A stretch of 64,000 nucleotides of DNA from Streptomyces sp. I6 (GCA_003725745.1 RHDP01000001.1:2695501-2759500); one strand, 5' to 3'. Positions 16,800 through 26,502 are shown, counted from the first letter of the stretch. Notes: generated from the sequence alone by a model not told the origin. Program-made: numbers and translations.

Positions 16800-19641
16800 G
16801 CGACAGCGTGTCCTCCGTCGCCGCTTCGACCGCCTTGCCGGTGTAGGCCCAGTCGAGCAGCTCCCCCTTGGCCCACTTGTCGGTCTGGTCGGTGTAGTGG
16901 TCGCTGTAGGCGTGGCCGGAGGCCCCCGTCAGGTTGATCCAGCGGGACTTGTCCCAGTCGCCCACGTTGACGACCATCCGCATCGACGGGACCCAGGTCA
17001 CGTCGTAGCCGCCGGCCGCGTTCCAGCCGGTCGCGTTGACCGCGGCCTCGCCGCCGCCGAGGCTCCACGGGCCGCGGTTGAGCATCCACCGCAGTATGCC
17101 GGGGCCGTTGGTGCCGAGCGTCTGGTTCTTCAGCGTCAGCTGGTGCAGCCTGCCCCAGCTCCAGCTGCCGACGTCCTTGCCGAGCTTGGCCGTCAGCTCC
17201 CAGCGGGCGTCCTGCATGGCCCGGGCGAACAGCTCGTCACGGGTGGTCGTGGCCGCGTCCTTGCGGGTCCTCGGCGCCTGCCACCACTCGCTGTCCTCGA
17301 CGTCCATCAGGGCGCGGACCACTTCGTACCAGCGATCGCCGCCGTCCGGCTGGGCCGAGTCCGAGTCGCGCTGGCCGCACTCGCGCACCAGCGAGTTCAG
17401 GTCGTCGACCGGGCCGGTGCTGTCGGCCGGGCGGACGTTGAGGCACTCGCCCCGGACCCGCAGCTCCTTGGGCAGCTTGTTGCCGAAGGCCAGCCTGAGC
17501 ACATGGCGCCAGACGGCGTTGAAGTAGGCGGCGGCCCCGGAGTCCGGCTCCTGGGTGTAGTCCCAGCCCTCCAGCAGCTTCTGCGCCTCCCGTACATACG
17601 GGTCGGAGACGTCGATCTTCAGCAGATGCGGCGTCAGCAGCTTGGCGATCTCGCTCTGGTTGTCCATCTGCATGGTGCGCATGTCGTCGGTCGAGATCTT
17701 CCCGCCGTCCTTGATCTTCAACTCGATCAGGTCGTGGATCCGCTGGCTGCGGGAGCCGTACCCGTAGTCCTTGGTGATCAGGTACGGGTACTTCCCGGCG
17801 TCCACGACGGCCTGGTTGGCGGTGACGATGTAGCCGCGCTTCGGGTTGTACTCGTACGGCAGCTCGTCGAAGGGGATGTACCCCTTCCATCCGGAGGTCG
17901 GGTTCCAGCCCGGGGCGGGCATCGAGCCGTCGAATCCCTCGGAGCGGACCGGGATCCTCCCGGGCGCCTGGTAGCCGATGTTGCCCTTGGTGTCCGCGTA
18001 GATCAGGTTCTGCGAGGGGACCTCGAAGTCCTTCGCCGCGGCGCGGAAGCCCTCGAAGTCCTTCGCCCGGTTGAGCTTGAACACCGCGTCCATGGAGTTG
18101 CCCGGGTCCAGCGCGGTCCAGCGCAGCGCCACGCCGAAGCCGTTGCCGCGGTCGGGGGCCGGGGTCGTCACCGGTGCCCGCTCACCGACGCGCTCCAGCT
18201 CGGAACTGCGGTCGGAGATCAGCGGGCCGTGGTCGGTCTCCCGGACGGTGATCTTCTTGCTGCCGCCGCCGGCGATCCTGATGGTCTCCTCGCGGACCTT
18301 GAACGGCTTGATCCGGCTGCCGGACGTCCAGCCCGTCTGGGAGACCTTCTCCAGGTAGAGGTCGGTGACGTCCGCCCCGAGGTTGGTGAAGCCCCAGGCG
18401 ATGTCCTGGTTGTGGCCGATGACCACGCCCGGCATGCCGGAGAAGGTGTACCCGGCGACGTCGAAGGAGCACGTGTCCGAGACGGCGCGGCAGTGCAGTC
18501 CCATCTGGGCCCACAGCGACGGCAGCTGCGGCGCGAGGTGCGGGTCGTTCGCGAGCAGCGGCTTCCCGGTCGTGGTGTAGCTGCCGGAGACCACCCACGA
18601 GTTGGATCCGATGCCGCTGCCGTTCGGGCCGAGCAGGGCCGGGATGCCGTCGAGCACGTCGGAGAGGCCGGAGAGCTGCGTCTGCGCACCCTGGCCGGCG
18701 CCCGAACCGCTCTCCGGACCGGCGCCCGCGCCGCTGCCGGCGGTTCCGCCGTCCTGCGACGACGAGCCGGCGCCCGAGGAGCCCGACGGATCCGAAGACC
18801 CCGGGGAGCCGGAGGAGCCGGAGGAGCTCGAGGACCCCGGGGAATCCGAGGAGGGCTCCGCCTCCGGGTCCCACTTCCCGGAGCCGTCGTCCACCGCACC
18901 GGCGGTGACCACCGGCTGGTGCAGGTCGTACGGGTACGCCGGGTACAGCTGCTTGATCTGCTGCTCGGTCAGCCGGCTGGTCATCAGCGAGCGGTCGATC
19001 TCGTCCTGCATGTTGCCGCGCAGGTCCCAGGCCATCGCCTTCAGCCAGGCGACGGAGTCGACCGGCGTCCACTTCTCCGGCCGGTAGTCGCCGGTGAGCC
19101 CCAGGGCCGCGTACTCGAGCGAGAGGTCGGCGCCGTCCCGGTCCGCCAGGTAGGCGTTGACGCCGTCGGCGTAGGCCTGGAGGTACTTCCTGGTCTCGGG
19201 CGAGAGCTTCTCGTCGAACTCCCGCTGAGCCACCCGGTGCCAGCCGAGGGTGCGCAGGAAGGCGTCCGTCTCGACCTGCCCCGCGCCGAACATCTCGGAC
19301 AGCCGGCCCGCGGTGACGTGGCGGCGTACGTCCATCTCCCAGAAGCGGTCCTGCGCGTGCACGAAGCCCTGCGCGCGGAACAGGTCCTCGTCGGTACTCG
19401 CGTAGAGCTGCGGAATCCCGTTCGCGTCGCGCTTGACGTCCACCGGGGCGGACAGGCCGTCGAGCCTGATCGTCCCGGTGGTCTGCGGGAAGGACGCGCG
19501 CACGGTGCCGACGCCCCAGTAAGCACCGCAGCCGACACCCGCGACCAGCGCCAGGGCCAGGGCGAGCACGATCAGACGGGCGCGGCGGCCCCTCCTCCTG
19601 GCTGGCTTCTCGGCGGAGGAGGCGGTTGTGTTGGAGGGCAT
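16789..19641 (-). CDS. Membrane-anchored penicillin-acylase family hydrolase
   Basis: 950 residues. A basic N-terminus and one TM anchor (RLIVLALALALVAGVGCGAYW) precede the alpha-chain start (VDVKRDANGIPQLYASTDEDLFRAQGFVHAQDRFWEMD). The Ntn-hydrolase nucleophile is probably the Ser in GIGSNSWVVSGSYTTTGKPLLANDPHLAPQLPSLW, exposed by self-cleavage. A Ser/Gly/Pro-rich linker (about residues 270-330) precedes it and is typical of the excised spacer. The C-terminus ends with GGYDVTWVPSMRMVVNVGDWD and SGHAYSDHYTDQ. Probably removes acyl groups from amides such as homoserine lactones or cyclic lipopeptides outside the membrane. The substrate cannot be read from sequence. Confidence 0.9.
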   Translation of the reverse strand: MPSNTTASSAEKPARRRGRRARLIVLALALALVAGVGCGAYWGVGTVRASFPQTTGTIRLDGLSAPVDVKRDANGIPQLYASTDEDLFRAQGFVHAQDRFWEMDVRRHVTAGRLSEMFGAGQVETDAFLRTLGWHRVAQREFDEKLSPETRKYLQAYADGVNAYLADRDGADLSLEYAALGLTGDYRPEKWTPVDSVAWLKAMAWDLRGNMQDEIDRSLMTSRLTEQQIKQLYPAYPYDLHQPVVTAGAVDDGSGKWDPEAEPSSDSPGSSSSSGSSGSPGSSDPSGSSGAGSSSQDGGTAGSGAGAGPESGSGAGQGAQTQLSGLSDVLDGIPALLGPNGSGIGSNSWVVSGSYTTTGKPLLANDPHLAPQLPSLWAQMGLHCRAVSDTCSFDVAGYTFSGMPGVVIGHNQDIAWGFTNLGADVTDLYLEKVSQTGWTSGSRIKPFKVREETIRIAGGGSKKITVRETDHGPLISDRSSELERVGERAPVTTPAPDRGNGFGVALRWTALDPGNSMDAVFKLNRAKDFEGFRAAAKDFEVPSQNLIYADTKGNIGYQAPGRIPVRSEGFDGSMPAPGWNPTSGWKGYIPFDELPYEYNPKRGYIVTANQAVVDAGKYPYLITKDYGYGSRSQRIHDLIELKIKDGGKISTDDMRTMQMDNQSEIAKLLTPHLLKIDVSDPYVREAQKLLEGWDYTQEPDSGAAAYFNAVWRHVLRLAFGNKLPKELRVRGECLNVRPADSTGPVDDLNSLVRECGQRDSDSAQPDGGDRWYEVVRALMDVEDSEWWQAPRTRKDAATTTRDELFARAMQDARWELTAKLGKDVGSWSWGRLHQLTLKNQTLGTNGPGILRWMLNRGPWSLGGGEAAVNATGWNAAGGYDVTWVPSMRMVVNVGDWDKSRWINLTGASGHAYSDHYTDQTDKWAKGELLDWAYTGKAVEAATEDTLSLRP

Positions 19642-20049
19642 CGCTGTCCTTCGAGGGCAGGGTGATCCTGGGAGTGCAGGAGCAACCTTAGGCGCAGCGA
19701 TCGACGGGCCCGGACGCGGTATCAGTAACGCTACATCGCCCCCACGACATTCGAACTCACTGACGATTAAGGGCCGCTCCGCACTCCCCGGCGGATCAGC
19801 ACACGGCGCCGGACGGGTGCACCGCAAGGCGGAGCACCTGTCCTCATACTGGACATATTCGGGCGATCCGACAACGCGGTGAGGTGTCGCAGCCGTCGTC
19901 GGGCACCCCGCCAGGGGCGTACGGGACAGCCCCGAGCAAGCGGAGTCGGTCATGGGAGCGTCAAGATTGCGTTAAAGATTAGGTAAGGTAACGAAGTGTC
20001 GCTTGCCGGAGGCACGATCCGGCATGCACACGAGGGGAAGGATCGGCCG
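19642..20049. other. Divergent intergenic region
   Basis: Holds the promoters of the acylase and the antiporter. An AT-rich patch at 19958-20000 is the best promoter candidate; no gene seen. The segment 19979-19993 loosely resembles an iron box but is too imperfect to call. Confidence 0.5.
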
Positions 20050-21540
20050 CTGACTGTCCACCAGCTCAATGCACTTCTGCTCGTCTGCTCGCTCGTCCTG
20101 CTCATCGCCGTCGTGGCGGTGCGCATCTCCTCCCGGAGCGGGCTCCCCAGCCTGCTCCTGTATCTGGGCATCGGCGTCGCGATCGGGCAGGACGGCATCT
20201 TCGCCGTCGAGTTCGACAACGCCGAGCTCACACAGGTGATCGGCTATGCCGCTCTCGTGGTGATCCTGGCCGAGGGCGGCCTGGGCACCAAGTGGAAGGA
20301 GATCCGACCGGCCCTGCCCGCAGCGGCGATGCTGTCGACCGTCGGCATCGCCGTGAGCGTGGGCGTCACGGCCGCCGGAGCCCACTACCTGGTCGGACTG
20401 GAGTGGCGGCAGGCACTGGTCATCGGCGCGGTCGTCTCCTCGACGGACGCCGCCGCGGTCTTCTCCGTGCTGCGGAGGGTGCCCCTCCCCGCCCGCACCA
20501 CGGGCGTCCTCGAGGCGGAGTCCGGCTTCAACGACGCCCCCGTCGTCATCCTCGTCATCGCTCTGTCCACCACGGAACCCGTCGAGGCCTGGTACATCCT
20601 CATCGGAAAGATCCTGCTTCAGCTGGCGATCGGCGCCGCGATCGGTCTCGCGGTCGGCTGGCTCGGCGCGCTCGGGCTGCGCCATGTCGCCCTGCCCGCG
20701 TCGGGCCTGTACCCGATCGCCGTGATGGCCATCGCGGTGACGGCCTACGCCGTCGGCGCCCTCGCCCACGGCAGCGGCTTCCTCGCCGTCTACCTCGCGG
20801 CGATGGTGCTCGGGAACTCCAAGCTGCCCCACTGGCCGGCCACCCGCGGATTCGCCGACGGACTCGGCTGGATCGCCCAGATCGGGATGTTCGTCCTGCT
20901 CGGACTGCTCGTCACCCCGCACGAGCTGGTGCGCGACTTCTGGCCCGCGGTGGTCATCGGACTGGTGCTGACGATGGCGGCCCGGCCGCTGTCCGTCGTC
21001 CTCAGCCTGCTGCCGTTCCGTATCCCGTGGCGGGAGAAGACCCTGATGTCATGGGCCGGGCTGCGCGGCGCCGTGCCCATCATCCTGGCGACCATCCCGC
21101 TGGTGTCCGGGATCGAGGGCAGCGAACGGATCTTCAGCATCGTCTTCGTGCTGGTCGTCGTCTACACGCTGATCCAGGGGCCGACACTGCCCTGGATGGC
21201 GAGGGCACTGAAGCTGGGGAACGGCTCGGAGGCCGCCGACCTGGGCATCGAATCGGCGCCGCTGGAGCGGCTGCGCGGCCATCTGCTGTCGGTCGCGATC
21301 CCGGAGAAGTCCCGCATGCACGGCGTGGAGGTCGGCGAGCTGCGGCTGCCCGCGGGCGCCGCCGTCACACTCGTCGTCCGCGAGAGCAAGAGCTTCGTAC
21401 CCAGCCCTACGACGGTGCTGCGGCGCGGGGACGAACTGCTGGTGGTGGCGACCGACCCGGTGCGGGACGCGGCCGAGGCACGGCTGCGGGCGGTGGGACA
21501 GGGCGGAAAACTGGCAGGCTGGCTGGGAACTCGTGGCTAG
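20050..21540 (+). CDS. K+/H+ antiporter (CPA1 type) with C-terminal TrkA-C domain
   Basis: 496 residues from CTG 20050, preceded by GAGGGGAAGG; this start gives the usual N-terminus (TVHQLNALLLVCSLVLLIAVVAVRISSRSGLP). About a dozen membrane segments carry the antiporter motifs SSTDAAAVFSVLR and EAESGFNDAPVVI (Asp residues of the ion path). The last 90 residues (GVEVGELRLPAGAAVTLVVRESKSFVPSPTTVLRRGDELLVVAT) form a TrkA-C/RCK-C ligand domain. Expected to expel K+ in exchange for protons at the cell membrane. Confidence 0.9.
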   Translation: MTVHQLNALLLVCSLVLLIAVVAVRISSRSGLPSLLLYLGIGVAIGQDGIFAVEFDNAELTQVIGYAALVVILAEGGLGTKWKEIRPALPAAAMLSTVGIAVSVGVTAAGAHYLVGLEWRQALVIGAVVSSTDAAAVFSVLRRVPLPARTTGVLEAESGFNDAPVVILVIALSTTEPVEAWYILIGKILLQLAIGAAIGLAVGWLGALGLRHVALPASGLYPIAVMAIAVTAYAVGALAHGSGFLAVYLAAMVLGNSKLPHWPATRGFADGLGWIAQIGMFVLLGLLVTPHELVRDFWPAVVIGLVLTMAARPLSVVLSLLPFRIPWREKTLMSWAGLRGAVPIILATIPLVSGIEGSERIFSIVFVLVVVYTLIQGPTLPWMARALKLGNGSEAADLGIESAPLERLRGHLLSVAIPEKSRMHGVEVGELRLPAGAAVTLVVRESKSFVPSPTTVLRRGDELLVVATDPVRDAAEARLRAVGQGGKLAGWLGTRG

Positions 21541-21637
21541 CGGGACGGCCGGGGGCGGACGGACCAGGGGACCTCCGGGCCCGGGACGGCCGGAGGTGGA
21601 CGGACCAGGGGGACCTCCGGGCCCGGGACGGCCGGGG
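21540..21637. repeat. Tandem repeat, unit about 42 bp
   Basis: Two near-identical copies of CGGGACGGCCGG...GGACGGACCAGGG...ACCTCCGGGCC and a partial third, directly after the antiporter stop. The rest of the gap to 22046 has no gene; it should hold the promoter of the following MFS gene. Confidence 0.7.
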
Positions 21638-22046
21638 CCCTCCGTACGGGCGAGGCGGCTCGGCGCGACCGAGGTACGGCCGGGGACCGGAGCGGCCTCC
21701 GCACAGGCAGCCGGCTCCCGGCCCGCGGGGCAGACCGCCCGACGCGACCTCGGCGCGGTGGACACCCGCCCGGGGCGGGCGATGCCTCTGCACCGTCAAG
21801 AGCTAATCCCAGGTGTCGCTCACATCACGCCGACGCAATCCGAGGCGGCACGCAGGCGAGCCCTGTAACATGAAGGCGCACTGATCGACCAACTCTGCCT
21901 GACGCAGAGCTGGCGCGACCGTATGGCGGCCGAGTGATCCCCCGCAGAGGGGCCCGGTATCTACCGCAGTTCCGCGCAAGAGGACAGCTCTCGGCGAACC
22001 CCGGCACCCCGGGAAAGCGCTACCAGGCGGCAGAAAGGCAAGGGCC

Positions 22047-23447
22047 GTGGAGTCCACGGTCGCTCCTGGCACGTCTACCGGCACGCCCTCGAGCACTCCC
22101 CCGGCGCCGTCCTCATCCTCGTCGTCCTCGTCGTCCTCGTCCTCGCGTAGGCCCGCGCCCTCGCACAGGCCCGCGCCCTCCGGCGCATCGACCGGCGGCC
22201 GGCGCCCCGGCTACGGGCAGCTGCTCCGCACCCCCGGAGCGTGGACCTTCCTGCTCCCCGGGTTCGCCGCCCGGCAGCCGTTCGCGATGCTGACGATCGG
22301 CATCGTCCTCCTCGTACAGCACACCACCGGTTCGTACGGAGACGCCGGAGCCGTCGCCGCCGTCACCGGCGTCTCCATGGCGCTCTTCGCCCCGCAGAGC
22401 GGCCGGCTCGCCGACCGCTTCGGGCAACGGGCCGTGCTGGTCCCCGGTGTCCTGGTACACACCGCGGCCGTCGGAGCGCTGACCACGCTGGCGCTCGCGG
22501 GCGCTCCCCTGTGGGCGCTCTTCGCCGCCGCGGTGCCGACCGGCGCCTCGGTGCCGCAGGTCGGCCCGATGGTGCGGGCCCGCTGGGCGGCGCGGCTCGG
22601 CGGGTCCCGGCTGATGCCGACGGCCGCGGCGTTCGAGTCCGTCACCGACGAGTTCACCTTCGTGGTCGGACCGGTGCTGGCCACCGCCCTGTGCACCGGC
22701 GTCCACCCGGCCGCCGGGCTGATCGCCGAGGCCGTGCTGACCCTGGTCGGCGGTCTGCTGTTCGCCGCCCAGCGCCGCACGCAGCCGGCCGTCGGCGGCC
22801 CGGGGTCCGGCGGGCGGGCCACGCGCACTTCGGCACTGTCGATACCCGGCGTCCGGGTCCTCGCGGTCGCCTTCCTCGGCATCGGTTCCGTCTTCGGCGG
22901 CATGCAGGTCTCGCTCACCGCGTTCACCCAGGAAATCGGTCAGCCGGGAATGAACGGTCTGCTCTACGGCCTGTTCGCCGCCGGCAACATGCTCGCGGGC
23001 ATCGCCGTCGGCGCGATCGCGTGGAAGTCCGGGCCGCGGCGGCGCCTGGTGGTGGGTTACGCGGGCCTGGCACTGGCCGCGGCACTGCTCTGGACGGCGA
23101 ACTCCGCGGTACTGCTGGGTGGTCTCGGACTCGTCGTCGGAGTGTTCATCGCGCCCGCGCTGATCAGCGGCTTCACGCTTGTCGAGCCGCTGGTGCCGGC
23201 GTCGGCCCGGACGGAGGCCTTCACCTGGCTGACCGGATCCGTGGCACTCGGCCAGGCGGCAGCGGTGACCGTCGCCGGCCGGCTCGCCGACGCCCACGGC
23301 TCGACCGCCGGATTCCTGGTACCGCTGGCCGGCACCGTGCTCGCCCTGGCCACCCTGGTGGCGCTGCGTTCGCGCCTGGTGCCGCGACCGCACAGCCGTA
23401 CGGTCGCACGTGGTGTCGGTCACCGAGTGCCCGTGACGGTGGACTGA
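22047..23447 (+). CDS. MFS transporter
   Basis: 466 residues. A Ser/Pro-rich cytoplasmic N-tail of about 55 residues (a run of twelve Ser) precedes 12 membrane segments. The MFS loop motif is seen as GRLADRFGQRAVLVPGVLV; a second half begins near GVRVLAVAFLGIGSVFGGM. No substrate is evident; an efflux role is the usual guess for this Streptomyces family. GTG start follows GAAAGGCAAGG. Confidence 0.85.
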   Translation: MESTVAPGTSTGTPSSTPPAPSSSSSSSSSSSSRRPAPSHRPAPSGASTGGRRPGYGQLLRTPGAWTFLLPGFAARQPFAMLTIGIVLLVQHTTGSYGDAGAVAAVTGVSMALFAPQSGRLADRFGQRAVLVPGVLVHTAAVGALTTLALAGAPLWALFAAAVPTGASVPQVGPMVRARWAARLGGSRLMPTAAAFESVTDEFTFVVGPVLATALCTGVHPAAGLIAEAVLTLVGGLLFAAQRRTQPAVGGPGSGGRATRTSALSIPGVRVLAVAFLGIGSVFGGMQVSLTAFTQEIGQPGMNGLLYGLFAAGNMLAGIAVGAIAWKSGPRRRLVVGYAGLALAAALLWTANSAVLLGGLGLVVGVFIAPALISGFTLVEPLVPASARTEAFTWLTGSVALGQAAAVTVAGRLADAHGSTAGFLVPLAGTVLALATLVALRSRLVPRPHSRTVARGVGHRVPVTVD

Positions 23448-23477
23448 GACGAGGGAATACGTCAATATGGACCATCG

Positions 23478-23504
23478 TTAGCACTCATCGAGTGAGAGTG
23501 CCAG
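23478..23504 (+). promoter_or_regulatory. CIRCE-like HrcA operator
   Basis: TTAGCACTC, nine bases, then GAGTGCCAG: the exact 9-9-9 geometry of CIRCE. It ends 11 bases before the GTG of the FmdB gene and abuts its GGAGGA ribosome site. HrcA represses groE genes through CIRCE in actinobacteria, so heat-shock control of this gene is inferred. Confidence 0.7.
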
Positions 23505-23515
23505 GAGGAAGACAA

Positions 23516-23875
23516 GTGCCGACGTACCAGTACCAGTGCACCGAGTGCGGCGAGGGCCTCGAGGCGGTGCAGAAGTTCACCGACGACGCCCTGACCGAGT
23601 GCCCCGCCTGTCACGGACGCCTCAAGAAGGTGTTCTCGGCCGTCGGCATCGTCTTCAAGGGCTCCGGCTTCTACCGCAACGACAGCCGCAGCTCCTCCTC
23701 GAGCAGCACGCCGTCGACCTCGTCGGCGAAGTCCTCGGCGTCCGAGTCCGCCTCCTCTTCCGCCTCCTCCGCGTCGTCCTCGTCGTCTGCGTCGTCTGCG
23801 TCGACGGACTCGAAGTCCTCCTCGGGCTCCTCCAGCTCGTCGTCCGCCACGTCCGGCAGCACGACGGCCGCCTGA
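23516..23875 (+). CDS. FmdB-family zinc-ribbon protein with Ser-rich tail
   Basis: 119 residues from GTG with GGAGGA. The N-terminal 55 residues are the FmdB zinc ribbon: MPTYQYQCTECGEGLE (first CxxC), ECPACHGRLKKVFSAVGIVFKGSGFYRND (second CxxC). The remaining 60 are almost only Ser, Ala, Thr and Asp and look unstructured. Function of the family is unsettled; some are called regulatory. The CIRCE-like operator suggests a link to protein stress. Confidence 0.9.
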   Translation: MPTYQYQCTECGEGLEAVQKFTDDALTECPACHGRLKKVFSAVGIVFKGSGFYRNDSRSSSSSSTPSTSSAKSSASESASSSASSASSSSSASSASTDSKSSSGSSSSSSATSGSTTAA

Positions 23876-23896
23876 GTCCGGAACTCTCTCGCAGGG

Positions 23897-23922
23897 TCCC
23901 CGCAGCCTCCGGGCGGCGGGGA
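23897..23922 (+). terminator. Hairpin terminator
   Basis: TCCCCGC ... GCGGGGA with an inner GCC/GGC pairing, followed by ATCTTTCCT, 22 bases after the FmdB stop. The remaining sequence to 24204 shows no gene. Confidence 0.6.
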
Positions 23923-24204
23923 TCTTTCCTATGCGGCATTCCCGCAATCCCGTGGTTCCCCGCGTTCCCCCGTACCCCCGAGTGCCCGAGCGCCGGAGTG
24001 CCCGAGCGCGCGGTTCCGCGTACCCGCACAGCACAGCGTGAGGGCAGGGAAGAGCCGCCGCCGGGCGGGAGACGGGACGGTGACGGCCGGCACATGGGAG
24101 GGATACCGGACGGTGATGGCCGGCAGCGCGGAGTGATCCGGGCACAGCGGGCGGCGCATGGGAGGGATACCGGCTCGCGTTCCGGCGCGGCTACTGTGAC
24201 GACC

Positions 24205-25056
24205 ATGGCCAACGCAGAGAGCGCACAGCGCGCGGAGATCGGCGTCATCGGCGGCTCGGGGTTCTACTCCTTCCTGGAGAACGTGACCGAGGCCGAGATC
24301 ACCACGCCCTACGGCAGCCCGAGTGATTCCCTCTTCTTCGGTGAGATCGCGGGACGGAGGATCGCCTTCCTGCCCCGGCACGGCCGGAGCCACCGCCTGC
24401 CTCCACACCGCATCAACTACCGCGCCAATCTGTGGGCCCTGCGGTCGGTGGGCGTACGCCAGGTGCTCGGGCCGTGTGCCGTCGGCGGCCTGCGGCCGGA
24501 GTACGGCCCCGGAACCCTGCTCGTTCCCGACCAGCTGGTGGACCGGACCAAGTCCCGGGCCGACACCTACTTCGACGGCGAACCGCTGACGACCGGCGAG
24601 GTGCCGAACGTCGTCCATGTGTCCCTCGCCGATCCCTACTGCCCGGCGGGGCGGGCAGCCGCGCTGGCCGCCGCGCGCGGACGCGGCTGGGAGCCGGTCG
24701 ACGGCGGAACTCTCGTCGTCGTCGAGGGGCCGCGCTTCGGCACCCGCGCCGAGTCCCGCTGGCATCACGCCATGGGCTGGTCGGTGGTGGGCATGACCGG
24801 GCACCCCGAGGCCCCGCTCGCCCGCGAGCTGGAGCTCTGCTACACGTCCATGAACCTGGTGACGGACCTCGACGCCGGGGCGGAGAGCGGCGAGGGCGTC
24901 TCTCACGAGGAAGTGCTGACGGTCTTCGCCGCGAACGTGGACAGGCTGAGGGACGTGCTGTTCGACGCGGTGGCGGGGCTGCCGGCAGACGGGGAACGCG
25001 ACTGCCACTGCAGAAGCGCGCTCAACGGCTTGAAGACGGGCATAACCCTGCCGTAG
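24205..25056 (+). CDS. mtnP: S-methyl-5'-thioadenosine phosphorylase
   Basis: 283 residues. Phosphorylase signatures: EIGVIGGSGFYSF, RHGRSHRLPPHRINYRANLWALRSVG, FSY-type core VVEGPRFGTRAESRWHHAMGWSVVGMTGHPEAPLARELELCYTSMNLVTD. Splits methylthioadenosine into adenine and methylthioribose-1-phosphate in methionine salvage. The C-terminus ends with a CHC pair (ERDCHCRSALNGLKTGITLP). Stands alone. Confidence 0.92.
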   Translation: MANAESAQRAEIGVIGGSGFYSFLENVTEAEITTPYGSPSDSLFFGEIAGRRIAFLPRHGRSHRLPPHRINYRANLWALRSVGVRQVLGPCAVGGLRPEYGPGTLLVPDQLVDRTKSRADTYFDGEPLTTGEVPNVVHVSLADPYCPAGRAAALAAARGRGWEPVDGGTLVVVEGPRFGTRAESRWHHAMGWSVVGMTGHPEAPLARELELCYTSMNLVTDLDAGAESGEGVSHEEVLTVFAANVDRLRDVLFDAVAGLPADGERDCHCRSALNGLKTGITLP

Positions 25057-25698
25057 CGCGAGGCGGGCCGTGGGGGGCCGGGCGGGCCAGTTCCGCGCGG
25101 CGCTTCTGCGTCGCTCGGGGCCCCTATGCCGCCCGGGGTCCTCTGCGCCGTGCGGATCTCTGCGCGATACGGGTCGATTGCGCCGTACGGGCTCCGGGGC
25201 GTGGGTGGGGCTCCGTGCGCACGTGTTCACGTCAGGCGAGGGTCTGCGGCGCGCGGAGAGCGTCGGACCGTAAGGGAGCCCCGGGCCGTAAGGGAGCCCC
25301 GGGCCGTAAGCGAGCCCCGGGCCGAGTGGAGGGACCCGGGCCGAGTGGAGGGACCCGGGCAATGAGCGAGCCCACTGGCCAGCCTTGCGGGGGCCTCGGA
25401 CCGTGTCGCGTGGAGGGTCTCGGACCGTAGAGCCCCCCGAGTCGTACGGAGGGAGCCGGACCGCAAGGGACCCTCGCATCTCGGCGACGGCTCCGCGCCG
25501 TGCGGCCGCGCCGGGGTGCGAGGGCCGTGATCGAGGCCGCCCCGTGAAGCCCTGTCACCCGTGCGGGTGAGGAGTTTTTCCACACCCCGCACGCCGTCCA
25601 CAGGCCGGAGCAGGACGCCGCGAGAACGGGGATCGTGAGGGGCACCGGGCGTCGTCGCCCGCTCCACGCTTCCTCGCACACGACAGGCGGTCACCACC
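25057..25698. other. Gene-free GC-rich gap
   Basis: No credible gene on either strand. It contains the tandem repeat at 25268-25361 and a G/C-rich flank. Long frames across it are codon-phase shadows. Confidence 0.5.
25268..25361. repeat. Two adjoining tandem repeats, 18 bp x3 and 19 bp x2
   Basis: CCGTAAGGGAGCCCCGGG is repeated three times (third copy with one change), followed by two copies of GCCGAGTGGAGGGACCCGG. Confidence 0.85.
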
Positions 25699-26502
25699 AT
25701 GGCGCTGCGCTCCTCTCTCTCGTCCACCGGGGATGTGGCTTCCGGGACCTCGGGCTTCTGGAGGCCACCTCGGTCCACGGGCGTCGGCAGCTCTTCGGAG
25801 GTCTGGGGGCAGGCTCTGCCACCGGCGCCCGTCCCGGAGCCCTGCGGGGTGCCCGCCTTCGCTCCACTGCGGCTGACGGACCGACGGCGATGGCGGCGGA
25901 CTCGGGTCAGAAGGGTGCTGCGGCGGAGACGACGGGCACTCGCCGCAGGACTGGCCGTCACCGCCGCCGCGCTTGCGGCCTGGTTGCCGCGAGCGCAGCC
26001 GCCACCGGACACACCGCGAGAGCCGGCCGCGCTGCCTCGGCACGCTGTGCCCTCTCAGGGCCCGCCGCTACAGCCCTCGGGGCCCACAGGCTTGTCGGAA
26101 GGTGCCTCACAGCAGGACATCTCATCGGCGGGAGCATCGGCGGGAAGCCCTTCCGTGGGTGGCGCGCCGGGGCGGCGCGCGGCCATCGTGTCCGCTCCGG
26201 TGCGCATCGCGGACGCCGAGACGGTCCGGCTGCTGGAGCCGGGCGACCGTGTGGATGTGATCGCGGCTCCCGTGGCATCGGCGGGCGAGGCGGCCGGTCG
26301 AGGTACGGGCATCGGCGGTGGGACCCGCACAGGGCCCGACGCCCGCATCATCGTGACGGGCGCCCGTGTGACGGAGGTGCCACGGGCCACGGAGGGGTTC
26401 CAGGACGGTGGCGCGCTGATCGTCCTGGCGGTACCGCGCAGCGTCGCCACGGTGCTGGCCGGAGCGGGAGCCACCGCACGTCTGGCGGTGACCCTGTGCT
26501 GA
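25699..26502 (+). CDS. RcpC/CpaB-like pilus assembly protein
   Basis: 267 residues. A very basic stretch (RRRWRRTRVRRVLRRRRR) leads into one TM (ALAAGLAVTAAALAAWL), then a Pro-rich linker, and a C-terminal part matching the CpaB/RcpC inner-membrane protein of Flp-type pili: RAAIVSAPVRIADAETVRLLEPGDRVDVIAAPV, then ARIIVTGARVTEVP and GALIVLAVPRSVATVLAGA. No other pilus genes are adjacent, so its partner set is elsewhere. The ATG at 25699 gives a long N-tail; a later start is possible. Confidence 0.7.
   Translation: MALRSSLSSTGDVASGTSGFWRPPRSTGVGSSSEVWGQALPPAPVPEPCGVPAFAPLRLTDRRRWRRTRVRRVLRRRRRALAAGLAVTAAALAAWLPRAQPPPDTPREPAALPRHAVPSQGPPLQPSGPTGLSEGASQQDISSAGASAGSPSVGGAPGRRAAIVSAPVRIADAETVRLLEPGDRVDVIAAPVASAGEAAGRGTGIGGGTRTGPDARIIVTGARVTEVPRATEGFQDGGALIVLAVPRSVATVLAGAGATARLAVTLC

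Noticed and set aside
16897-19665. Long open frame (922 residues) antisense to the acylase
   Set aside because: Same codon-phase shadow; no recognisable motif and no start signal.
19979-19993. Iron-box-like TTAGGTAAGGTAAC upstream of the antiporter
   Set aside because: Needs a gap and has several mismatches to the DmdR1/IdeR consensus; neither neighbouring gene is an iron gene.
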